Shown piece by piece: positions 35,148 through 45,170 of a stretch of 64,000 bases of DNA; the stretch's first letter is position 1; each line of letters opens with the position of its first letter. The stretch covers positions 496,001 to 560,000 of the forward strand of contig NC_135073.1 in the NCBI RefSeq assembly GCF_051401765.1. Reading direction: 5' to 3'. The position numbers were made by a program, and so were the translations under genes. The notes beneath the pieces are model-generated. The model saw only the letters and a program-made list of their open reading frames with translations. It made no database searches and had not been told where the DNA came from. This stretch comes from Calliopsis andreniformis (taxonomy: Eukaryota; Arthropoda; Insecta; Hymenoptera; Andrenidae).

Positions 35148-35726
35148 AGTGAGCAACGAGTTAACGTCAAATGTCGTGTTAAGCTGTAGTAATCCGCGAC
35201 GGAAACTTTTTAATTGCTGATTCAGGTTTACAGTGCAAATTGCATGTTACATGGACGTGTTTTTGAATAGCACAAATGATTTTCGGAAGGCAGAGAAAAT
35301 GTAAAAGATGATTATCGTACCTAGCGATTAGACGGTAAATCAGCTGAATTACATTGAATTCTTGACAAAATTGCATGAACGTGTGAGAAAAAAAAGACCA
35401 TAATTGTGGAATAACGGGTGGATTTTGTACCAAGACAACGCACCAGCCCACAATACTTTGTCTGTGAGGCAGTTGTTAGTTAAGAAAAACATCACGGTGC
35501 TTGAGCATCCACCCTATTCGCCAGATCTCGCTCCTTGCGATTTTTATATCAAGTCTGTGTTCAAGCAACTCAGTTTTTGTCGGTAGAAGACGTGAAAGCA
35601 AAAATAGCGAAGATGCTCAACAGCCTTACAAAACCTGATTTATGGAATTGCTTTGAACGTTGGAATCATCGTATGCAGCTGTGTGACATCTCAGCAGGGA
35701 ACTGCTTTGAACGCGATCGCAGTTGA
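35148..35726 (+). pseudogene. Mariner-type transposase relic with internal deletion
   Basis: Parts of a mariner transposase appear in order in shifting frames. The start region SEQRVNVKCRVKL is at about 35148. The HTH segment SATETF...LLIQVYS...GRVFE, with stops, follows. The hinge SEGRENVKDDYRT is at about 35285-35325. The catalytic C-terminal half is YIEFLTKLHERVRKKRP, then LWNNGWILYQDNAPAHNTL, PPYSPDLAPCDF, and the tail FLSVEDVKAKIAKMLNSLT...GNCFERDRS, ending at the TGA at 35726. The middle of the protein, including the first catalytic Asp, is deleted. The second (QDNAPAH) and third (LAPCD) Asp remain. Stops and a frameshift near 35540-35580 show it is dead. It is a different subfamily from the mariner at 32659 (DNAPAH against NARPH). 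Confidence 0.88.
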
Positions 35727-35939
35727 TTTTTTGAATTTGTTAAATAAAAAGGGTTACACGTACAATTCTCGTTATTATGGCGTCAAACCTCGTAAGATGA
35801 TATTGATAAAAGAGGCGCTCGTTTTCCAAAGTTTCGAAATTATGACACAATTGAAAAAGTTATATTGCTTTTAGAGCAAACTTAATATAAATAAGAATTA
35901 ATGAGTGTAAAAAGTGGTTATTGAAGTTTGTACTACACT

Positions 35940-36246
35940 TCTTAACAATAAGGCCTTTCATAACGCAACTATCGTTAGCGAATTTCTCTCAAAGAAGAGC
36001 ATTACTGTTCTTAACCATGCTCCTTATTCACTAGAGGTAGCCCCTGCGCACCATTTTCCACTTAACTTCTCAAGTTGAAACCTCGCTTGAAGAGGCGTCA
36101 TTTTGACTCGACTGAAGAAATCCACAACAATGCAACGCGTCAGCTGAATAGTACTCTGAAAACTGATTTCTATAAAAGAATCCAGGAGCTGTATAATTGT
36201 ACCACTTGGCCCAGAGATTTAGAAGAAGGGTATGTGAAAGGTTAAA
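35940..36246 (+). pseudogene. C-terminal fragment of a third mariner-type transposase
   Basis: The plus strand encodes AFHNATIVSEFLSKKSITVL, NHAPYSLEVAPAHHF, a frameshift, then KLKPRLKRRHFDSTEEIHNN and ATRQLNSTLKTDFYKRIQEL, ending at TAA (about 36246). This is the last third of a mariner transposase, starting just after the second catalytic Asp. The third Asp position (normally APxD) reads APAH, so it is lost. It lies about 210 bp after the previous relic but is from a distinct copy, because the C-terminus is repeated with different sequence. Confidence 0.8.
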
Positions 36247-36669
36247 AAGGAACAAAGTTATTTTCGGCATAGTTTAACATTTTATGAACATAGTTCTAAA
36301 ATTAGTTTTAAAACTATAAGTATTTAGACACTTGTTGATACCAGATTAAAACATCTATATCATTATTTTAATGAAAGTCTCTTTAAATGAATTATCATTA
36401 ATGAATGTTGTTCATGCCTAGGTGCTAGAGGAATAAATGTAAGTTCTATAATAGAAATTTTATAGGAAAATGATGTGTTGATTGAACCGTTGCACCGCCA
36501 GACCAACACTGGGCCAAAAAATGATCCGACGTTTGCTAGCTGCGGGTTAAAGATACGTTAACATCAGTCAACACAATTAGTTAACAAGAAACTGTTTTAA
36601 AATTACAAACTTCACAGAAAATACTTACCTAATCAACTTGATCAATACCGAGAATTAATAATATAGTAG
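36247..36669. other. Short stretch without recognised features
   Basis: AT-rich, no open frame or repeat terminus recognised. Confidence 0.4.
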
Positions 36670-38370
36670 TGTAACGTATAACTGCATCCAGTACGGGACC
36701 CGCTGGATGCAGATACGTGTTACAAGGACACTAGTTTCGTATTCAGTCCCTTGACCTACTAAGGATTCCATTTTCACAATTTTACCCTAACTTCGTTAAA
36801 ATTAGTTTGATTTATATTGAATTTGGTATAATTTTAATTGGTAGAAAGTAAGAAATTCATTTGTATCACTCTTATAATGATAGCATGCATAAGGACGAAG
36901 TTGATATTTTGTGGCAAAGCCACAAATTTTCAATTGCCGGCCATAAACCGATATGTGCTCGATGCTAATAGGCGAGGGACCCAAGCAACCCTCCCCCAGA
37001 CTGCTCTTATTAACGAAAATATTCATTGATACTTATTGGCAATTTTTAATTTTGATTAAAGTTTCTTAAAAGTAATGCAACTGAATTTCTCTTTATTTTC
37101 TGCCGATAAAAATGATACCAAATACGATACTATTCGAATCACTCACGATGTATTAAAAATTAAATTAAAAGCGTATTAAAAACCCAAAATTTTTACTAAA
37201 TAGCTTTGAATATTCTTACAAATGCATTGTTCGTACCCTACCAACAACTCTAATACCAAACACAATTACATTCGCGTCAGTCATGCGATCGAAACTGTTC
37301 TGGTGCAGTTTAGTGCAATTTCCCGTTACAGACGGTGCTATATATTAAAAATCTGAAAACGATATTAAACGTTTGTGTGTAATACTGCTCCTATAAAATA
37401 AAGAATATGAATTTCACACTTACCTTCCGTTTTTTTATTGTTACCCGCTGTTCGTGTTCAGATTATGCATCTTTCGCAATGCGTAGAAACTGATATTCTA
37501 AATAAATTATCAAAAAAATTGTAACGTATTCTAGCATATTGTCACATTAACATCAACGCGTACGCTTAGAATATCCAAATTGAAAATAAATTGTAGAGTT
37601 TGACTAGGCTGTACCATCTGTAACACCAGACTGCACCGAACTGCACCAGGGTAGTTCTGGTCGCATAACTAACCCGAATGCAATTATGTCTGATGTCAGA
37701 ATTATCGAGAGAGTACGAGCACTGCATTTGTAGGAATTTTCAAAACTATTTAGTAATAATTTTGGGTTTTTAATACGCAGTTCCGCCTGTAACTTCTAAC
37801 TGTACCTACGCATCCAACGGTATGATACAGATGATTGACAGCCGTCTGAATTGTGTCGTGTTTAGTGTCATTTTTATCAGTAGGGTATAAGGGATTCATT
37901 CGTACTACTTTTAAAAAAGTTGAACTAAAATTAGATTTTCAGTAAATAGCAATAAATATCTTGGCTAATAACAGAACCGTCTCAAGGAGACCTCCTTGGG
38001 TCCCTTGTTTGTCGGCGTCGAGCACACATTGGTTTATGGCCTGACACTTGAAGATTAATGGCTTTGCCTCAAAATAATCACTTTGGTATTATACGTTCTT
38101 TAATTATTAGACTGATACAGATAAATTTCTTATGTTCTGCCGATTGAAATAATACCAAATTCTATGTAAATCGGACTATTTTTGATCAAATTAAGTTAAA
38201 ATTATACAAATGGGTTTTTTATACATAATTTGTTTATAAATCAACCAAACTGTGTCGTGTTTGGTATAAATGTCCTCAGAAAAATATAAAGAATCGATTG
38301 GTAGTGCTTGCGTCGGAATATGTTAAGAAATTAAAAAATTATATTGGTTTGCTAAGGCCTAGTCTGATTT
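36670..38370. mobile_element. Long inverted-repeat element with internal subrepeats
   Basis: The left arm (about 36780-37330) and right arm (about 37730-38225) are diverged reverse complements. For example, GGCAAAGCCACAAATTTTC...GGCCATAAACCGATATGTGCTCGATGC...GGGACCCAAG (36915-36985) pairs with 37990-38085. A short motif, (C/T)TGCCGATAAAAATGATACC followed by AAA(T/C)ACGA, recurs many times: about 37100, 37250, and inverted at 37865, 38140 and 38265. It also recurs outside at 18305, 58575 and 58910. A third, single-arm copy is at 58370-59060. No protein coding is recognisable, and the frames at 36802-37029 are arm artefacts. Exact ends are uncertain. Confidence 0.65.
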
Positions 38371-38518
38371 TTAAATTTTCTGACTGCATTGTTCCTTGAG
38401 TTTCAGGCCTTCGTTGGGGTAGCTCTCCACGAGGCAGATAGCCCCTAAGGTAGAAAAGATGTTCCGAGTTGTTATGATTTAGGTGCAGTTATGCCTTACA
38501 TTACTGTATTTAGCTATA

Positions 38519-39178
38519 CAGTGCGATTTTCTAGAGTTGAGTTCTGGACGTGTCAAGCTGTCGACGCATGGACTGGCAGAGACTCAATACTAGATGCGTA
38601 TTTGAAGCAACGTTGTCAGCTTGTGTAGCCGTAGTCAATTGGATCCTTCTTTCTATCCTCAAGAGCAAGTGCGTTTTTCTCAGTGACTCAATAAAGCAGA
38701 TCTGCAAGACACCCCATGCTAAATTAATTACTTTTTTTGTATTCGTTTATCAACCAAAAAGATTCTGACACCAATCTAATATTATACGGCACTGCAAGAA
38801 GTTAGAAGATAATTTAAGACACTGTTTAACCAGTTTTGAGTATGAGTTAAATGAAACCGCGTTGTCCGCCATTTTTTCTGTGCGGCACGAGCCTCCTTAA
38901 ATTGCTAATAGAATTCGATACCCTTGTCAACCGCCATTGAAATAGCGCTAGGTGACCCCGCTGGGAAGGAAAGACAACAGATGCTAGACAAAGATAGAGA
39001 ATAAGCAAGGACCTGTGAGCGCCCACGACTAACAATAAGTATTCGTGGATAATTGGTTGAGGCTCAATGAGTAGGAGGCGCGTCGTGTAAGAGAAACACC
39101 ATTCCCGAGTTAGAGAAGCGACAACATCGCAAGTTAGAGGACCCGACCACCAGGGCTCAACTCTAGAAAATGGGACTG
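38519..39178. mobile_element. TA-flanked MITE with 29-bp terminal repeats
   Basis: The left terminus CAGTGCGATTTTCTAGAGTT... (38519-38547) and the reverse complement of the right, CAGTCCCATTTTCTAGAGTT... (39150-39178), match at 25 of 29 positions. TA abuts each end (38517-38518, 39179-39180). The CAGT start and TA target fit the Tc1/mariner superfamily. The 660-bp interior has no transposase. The left 200 bp recur at 11481-11695 (minus) and, more diverged, at 54250-54460. The 72-codon frame at 38550-38768 and the 62-codon frame at 38847-39035 are not recognisable. Confidence 0.85.
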
Positions 39179-39180
39179 TA

Positions 39181-40189
39181 ATAAATATTATTTTCTATAT
39201 ACTCACTTTAATTTGTAACAATAACGGTACGATGTAGACACGTAACAACCGACTCGTCGAATACTTTCAGACTAAACTGTAAATGACCATCCCGAACTTT
39301 CCTTCGATTATACATAGGTATATAAATACTCGTAGGAAAAAAAGATAAAGTGGGATGTACTGTAGTATAAAGTATATTGAAAGTACCCGCGTTGAAAGCC
39401 CGGTAGGCGTGTACGAATACCCTAAAATACGGATAATAGATGATGAAATATGAATTACATATGACATACGTATTTCCATATTGTTAATTTATTGCAATAA
39501 TAACATTCTTCAAAAATGTATCAGTACTAAGCTATTAGAAACACTCAAATCATGAGTTCTGTTATAACTATAAATATAACATTCAGTAATATGAAATTCA
39601 TTATTTTAAACATAACATTTTTGTATCGTTTCAGGTAAGCATCGCACAGTTGCATGAAAAACCCATATTATGTAAGTACGAATAAACCGATATGCATTAC
39701 GAAAAATAGCATGTCTCCTTTGTCTTATGAAAAATATGTAGCATATTTTGCCTATTCAGGAAAAAGAGTACATTTCTTTTTACGAATAATATGTAATATA
39801 TTTCGCCTTTGCCATGAGAAGTAATCTCCCTTAATAACAGAAAATTATAATTTACAGTTTCATATTTCACTAAAGCTTGAATATGAGACTAATAAATTGC
39901 ATGAAATAACCGTAATTTCAAAGAGAAGTTTAACAGAGACAGTTCTTTTATGAACAATAAAACTTCATAATAAAAGCTCATTTTAGCCAATTTTTGGCTC
40001 AGAAGTATGTTTGCATTTTGCGTTCTTTTCAATAATTTAGTCGTACACTACATCTATGTGTCAAAAACTTCATAATAGAAACACATACATTTACAACAAA
40101 AAACTTCAATTGCACTTCAAAATTTTAGGATTGATTTTTCCTTGAGAAGAACACAATCATATACATTAGAAAGTGTATGAAGCGTCGTG
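39181..40189. other. AT-rich stretch, nothing recognised
   Basis: No gene, repeat terminus or RNA recognised. The frame at 39267-39479 (minus) is hydrophobic and probably random AT sequence. Confidence 0.4.
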
Positions 40190-40260
40190 GGTGGTATAAG
40201 CAAACTCACTATTTCAAAAATACTTTTTATTTTATTCGTCCTTATAGAAAATAAATAAAA
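40190..40260 (+). repeat. Second copy of the 34664-34745 repeat
   Basis: About 70 bp similar to 34664-34745 in the same orientation, including TACTTTTTATTTTATTC and TTATAGAAAATAAAT. Flanks beyond about 40260 are unrelated. Confidence 0.65.
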
Positions 40261-40699
40261 AGCATTTTACGGCAAAAAACTTTTTACGCATGAGTTTGCT
40301 GACAATGAAATTAATCGACTCTATTTTATGTAAATTTTTTAGTAGTGTTTAAGTTTTCAACAATCGAACAATTTGTCTGTATAATTCTATCTACTGTTAT
40401 GAAACAATAGAATTATGCGGGACTATGTTTAACATAGGTATTTCTGACATCGTTATGATTAACTTTAAGTATTTTAGTCAAGAATTCAATATTTCAAAAA
40501 CGAAAACTGATTAACTATCTCTTAAATAATTCACTATATCATTTTGTTGTATAAAACCACATTATATCACTTTGATTGTTTATGAGGTTATAAGCGTGCA
40601 AGTTATGACGCATATATAACACTACTATTACAAAAATAACTGTGATACAAGAATGTGATATGTGACTTGTTTGGAAGTTCGAGCAGAAGTGAATATCCT

Positions 40700-40926
40700 T
40701 CACTCGCTTGCCTTTTTTCGGCAAAAAGGTAAAAAGAGAAGGTGGAAGAAATGGTATAACGAAGAGAAAGATAGGAGAAGATCAGAAGGGAAGAGGAAAA
40801 CAGAAAACAGAGAAAAATATAAAGAAAGTACGAAGAGGACTATTCTCAAGGACTGCCGAGTCTGGTCGCCAAATGTGCTTGGCGATGTCCAGGCCCGCAC
40901 AAGCCTGGAGAAACGGTAAAGGATAG
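40700..40926 (+). other. Purine-rich tract followed by a GC-rich alternative-hairpin segment
   Basis: Positions 40730-40850 are almost entirely A and G on the plus strand. They are followed by a GC-rich piece with two perfect hairpins: CGCCA (40867-40871) with TGGCG (40880-40884), and CCAGGC (40889-40894) with GCCTGG (40903-40908). CCAGGC can alternatively pair with GTCTGG (40860-40865), enclosing the first hairpin. The Lys/Arg-rich open frames on the plus strand (40662-40919, 40708-40926) follow from the purine tract and show no domain. It is probably the end of a transposon, but I cannot name it. Confidence 0.45.
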
Positions 40927-40929
40927 ACC

Positions 40930-41755
40930 GTAAATTAGAATAGTGAAAATTAAAGCTAAAACCTAGAAAAGATACAATACGTTGCTCAACTACGCAAAGG
41001 CGATGTTAGTAGCAGTGTCAAATGCTACATTTACCTCTCACTCAATTTTAAGATACATTATTTACTGTTCCATCATTTTTCTATGGTTTTAGCAAATTAA
41101 TCAGTATGGCATTTGAGCTAATTTCTCAAATATATGAAGGAAGTATTTATTAAACAAACTACACACATAAAATATTAATAAAGATATTAGCTATAGGTAG
41201 TTATCTTGACGTAATAATGAAATAGAAATATCCGGAAGACAAACATGATTGTACGGACCTGGATATTAAATCAAACAAACGTTTATATTAAAGTAAATAT
41301 TAATCACTCTAATATCTATCGCTAGTCCACAAGTATAACAAACCATAGTTACGAAAGAGTTAATATGTAAATTTTAATCTCTTGCCGTAACTATCATATT
41401 CGGAGCAAATCACTTTTTTTTAAACATATATGTACGTATGTATATGTATAGCCGCCATTCGTTTCACATCAAAGTATTAGGTCGTTACAATAGTCTCAAT
41501 CAATTGGAGTCTGAATTATTCCAAGTCTTTTGTTTCTTAATAACCAACTCCTTGTACGTATCTTATCATTTTTTCCTGTTTCTATTGCTATTGCATATAT
41601 ATTAAGTGAATAGGCAAAATATAAAAATGAATACCAAAGGAAAACGTAATGTTAGTTAGAACAGAGAAAAAAGGCTAAGGTATTGCAACGCATAGACTCG
41701 GTCGAGCAATTGATATTAGTTGTTCTTGATTTTGGTGTACTTCGGCGAATCTACT
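40930..41755. other. AT-rich stretch, nothing recognised
   Basis: No gene or repeat recognised. Confidence 0.4.
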
Positions 41756-41759
41756 GTTA

Positions 41760-42010
41760 GAGCTCTTTCACACGGCGATTCGTGAATCGCGATTCACGTA
41801 TGATGAATACCGATCATGCATATAATTTCATTGAACCATTCACACAGCAATTCTCGTGAGATACAGAATCGGGATACGAAGTTTGTGTAACCTCAATCGA
41901 TTGGTCACTAGCGGCTTTCTTCAGATTGAGAAGGAAGGAAGATGACGAAAGAAATAAATGACGGCGTGTTTACACGGCAATTGCAGAATCGCGATATGAA
42001 TTTCTGTCGG
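41760..42010. repeat. Repeated TTCACACGGCGATTC motifs with an 18-bp palindrome
   Basis: TTCACACGGCGATTCGTGAA (41767), TTCACACAGCAATTCTCGTGA (about 41839) and TTTACACGGCAATTGCAGAA (about 41969) are three versions of one motif in the same orientation. Within the first lies a perfect palindrome, CGTGAATCGCGATTCACG (41781-41798). Such clustered subterminal motifs are typical of the ends of hAT- or Harbinger-type transposons. The matching right terminus was not identified. Confidence 0.5.
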
Positions 42011-44072
42011 CCGAAAACGGCGGCTTTCTTAAAAAAATTGATGCGGCTAACAAAACATAGAAAAAAATGACGGCGCAGATTTGAAAAAACTGACAAAATT
42101 CATATATGTGTCGGAAAAAATCAAATGTAGGAAGAATTAAATATATTGTTGTTGCTTTCATTCATTATTTTATCTATATACAATAATATCTATTTTTTGA
42201 CCCATAAAAATTCTATGTCAGAGTACGTGTATTACTCGAACATATTATAATTACTTGAACATGTTCAGAAAATGTCGGAATTATGGCATATTTGTAAAAT
42301 AGCCAGAAATATTCATACACACGTATATACATTTTGATTGACTATTTTATATTTGTACCACAACGATACCAATAATCCCTCTCTTAGTGATATACTAGCA
42401 CGCATATTTGTTCTGTTCTTTATTATTGAATGTTATACATTATGTAGAATAAATAATTAAAGAATTTATTAAAATTCTTTTGAAGTTTTTCAAATAAGAC
42501 GTGGAAAGTTCCCTTTTATTTTCTTATGCTATTAATCGGATGAACTCAATATTTTTTATACATTTTCCTTTTTTTTATTATTTCTTTTATGTGGAAGCCA
42601 AATGGATAAAACTTTAATTTCATCCATTTTCTCAGGAAAGTCTAGTCAAAAACGCGTGCATCATGAACAAGAAGCAACAAGTATATTACAACCAAAAAAC
42701 AAATTCACGATTCCTTTATTACAAATTCCTTTGCTACCCCTTTGCATGATATATTAAGTCGTTGAATTCATCTTGACAGCAGTTACAATATGAAATCAAA
42801 AGTATATGATCCCATCTAAAAAAAACCAAAGGTCAACTTGGTTATTTCTTGAGAAAAAAAGTGTTTTTTTGGAATTTTTTGATATTGCAATTTATAGCCT
42901 ATTTGAAGCTCACTAAACTTTTGCTAGGAACTTTATTTTTTTTTTTTCTTCTTTAAATTATTATCGGAAAAGCCTGAAAAATTAAGGAATATTTTGACGT
43001 GTGAACTTGTTGTAATGATATGTCTGTTTTCATTGTTCGTAATTGGAAAAACAAAGAAAAACAGACATGAATTGCGATTCATCAGTATATGAGAGTTAAA
43101 AATCAGTATATGAAAGAATTTTAGGAAGATAAGACAAATAGGAATTGAACATTATTCAATAGAAATGATTACTCATGAAGTAAATTCCAATAAATGTAGG
43201 CTTATCTATCAATAGTTCAATTTACAAGCAGTAGTTTTGTATTTATTCATTATGAAAATTAGCATAAAAAAGCCTTGTAATTTAAAAATTAACTAAATTG
43301 TAATTACATTCCAGCAAAAAATAAGTCTTTCAAAAATAAAGGGCTTGTGTTGCACAGAAATGCGCTTTTAGCTATTTTTTTTTTGAGGTTTGAATTCGAT
43401 ATCTACTCGTTGGACCTTAATTTATACGGGTTGTTTATTTCCCGATTACATCTCTTTATCGATATAGTAGTATAACTGGTAGTATATAAAAAATGTATAC
43501 TTTTCAGTCTGTCAGTGTCCAGAAGCTAACAGATAAATTAATTTAATACTATGATTTTACTGTACTAACTAAATTAGTATACTTATAATTAGTTTTTCCA
43601 TGAATAAAAATTTCTGATTACAAATATTCGCATTCGTCTATATGTCTGTCTATAAAAAGCATTCTACGTAATTTCTTACTTTAGGTAAAAATACTAATAA
43701 TTGCAGGAAAAATCGAACTATCGTTTCAATATGCCCAAGGGAATATCAATACTTCACCTAAGATTAATATTGGAGTGGAGCGAGCATAAGTGATCGGTTG
43801 AACTGATCTGGAAAGTCGCTTAAGTATTTCAGGGACCGTCACTAAATTATATACATAAATCCTTCGAAATAACTTTCTCATTTATTATACATATGTAGAG
43901 CAGTATCGAATTTCTATCCGGCTTACCGTGCCGCGATAATATGAAGGCACAAGAAAGAGTGCGTTCATCCGATTCCACATCGACCTTTAATTTTGAGGCT
44001 TGGTTTAATCAGAGCCCCACCCAAAGCATTTTGAAACGTTTGTAGGTATGTGGCCTTAGCTAACGAGCCAAG
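42011..44072. other. AT-rich stretch, nothing recognised
   Basis: No supported gene. The minus-strand frames (41908-42161) lie on the repeat above and AT-rich sequence. Confidence 0.4.
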
Positions 44073-44375
44073 ATGGCAGCCTCTGCCTCCTTTCTGACTC
44101 TCGTGAGTTTAGCCGTGTACTACTTAGATGAACTCCTTGGCAAACTGGGGCTTGTGAATGGAAAGAAGCGGAGGATAAAAAGACGCCTTTCGTTTTATGC
44201 CTGCCACTTAACCACCAAACATGGCAACAATTTTTATGCCTTGCGCAATATTAAAAACGTACTCGTGTACGAAAGCGTAAGCAAACAACGAATAGAAAAT
44301 AAAGTAGCTTTTGTAGAGTTAAGGCATAAAGGACGAAAAAGCAAATTGAAATGTATCCAAAAGAAAATAGAATAA
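44073..44375 (+). CDS. Unrecognised 100-codon open frame, basic product
   Basis: The ATG at 44073 lies in a favourable context (CCAAGATGG). The first 30 residues (MAASASFLTLVSLAVYYLDE) are fairly hydrophobic and could be a weak signal anchor. A basic stretch follows (NGKKRRIKRRLS), and the C-terminus is Lys/Arg-rich (HKGRKSKLKC). GC content is about even at the start and falls towards the end. I recognise no domain. It is one of the longest frames in the window outside transposases, so it could be a real small gene or first exon, or part of an unrecognised transposon. It ends with a TAA, and no clear poly(A) signal follows directly. Confidence 0.25.
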   Translation: MAASASFLTLVSLAVYYLDELLGKLGLVNGKKRRIKRRLSFYACHLTTKHGNNFYALRNIKNVLVYESVSKQRIENKVAFVELRHKGRKSKLKCIQKKIE

Positions 44376-44700
44376 TTGTATTTTATAAACGTATTCATTT
44401 CAGAAAATTTTATGTGAAAATATTCATAAACATGTAAAATTTATTCTAACAACATTGTGAACATAACACAAATAATTTAATATTCATAAAGATTAAAAAT
44501 TCTCTAGCGTCGCAATAATATTTTAATGAAAGCAGCACCATTTATTTTTAAGTTGAAGTCTTTTTCGATAAACGAGTGTAATGGTACGAAGGAAAATTCT
44601 ACGAATGTTCTCAGTGCCGCGAACTGATTCAGCTGCGATGAACTAAGGATGAAGCTTGCGGCATTTTATCAAGGATTCGATAAGAGTTTCTTGGCTTGAG

Positions 44701-44762
44701 AAGAAAGAAAGGAAGGAAGGAAGGAAGGAAGGAAGGAAAGAAGGAAAGAAGGAAAGAAGGCA
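44701..44762 (+). repeat. GGAA/GAAA microsatellite
   Basis: About 62 bp of (GGAA)n grading into (AAGGAAAG)n, uninterrupted from 44701 to 44762. It lies in a purine-rich strand context. Confidence 0.95.
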
Positions 44763-44799
44763 GACATCGTGTCTTTTCTAACCGTGTCTCGTGGAAATC

Positions 44800-45170
44800 A
44801 GTTTCTTATTGTTCGTAAAAGAAACGTATCCACGACGGACAAGGCCAAGCTGGCGTTCCGTCGATGAGTACCGAGGCGATAAGATCTTTGGCTAAGTGAT
44901 TTTTCGCCTCGACGAAACTACTGCCGAGCCGTACCATGCCGTGGTCGGAATTTATTTTGATCGATATATATCTCTCTGGTGCATGGCTGCACGGACAACG
45001 TGTTCTGTACCGGGTCCAATCGATTCGATCGCTTCATACCGAAGTGGGCTACGCCGAAGCGTGTTTAACTTCCCTTCGCTTTATGAACCCATGAAACGAA
45101 CTCCCTGGTTAAAACGAGACTATCGATTCGAATATCCCCACATCAGTTAACGAGACGTTGAAGATGGATG
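44800..45170 (+). other. GC-richer island with an 84-codon frame
   Basis: This roughly 370-bp segment is clearly richer in GC than its flanks. It holds an open frame (44896-45150; residues such as LDETTAEPYHAVVGIYFDRY, ending PHIS) of balanced composition. No domain, signal or splice pattern is recognised. It could be a conserved regulatory element, an exon or an old transposon piece. Confidence 0.25.

Noticed and set aside
40858..40910. Hammerhead or other self-cleaving ribozyme
   Set aside because: A GAAAC-like string is present but the CUGAUGA core is absent, and I could not fit the hairpins to another known ribozyme.
40662..40926. 85- and 72-codon Lys/Arg/Glu-rich frames
   Set aside because: The composition follows directly from a purine-only tract, and no domain is present.
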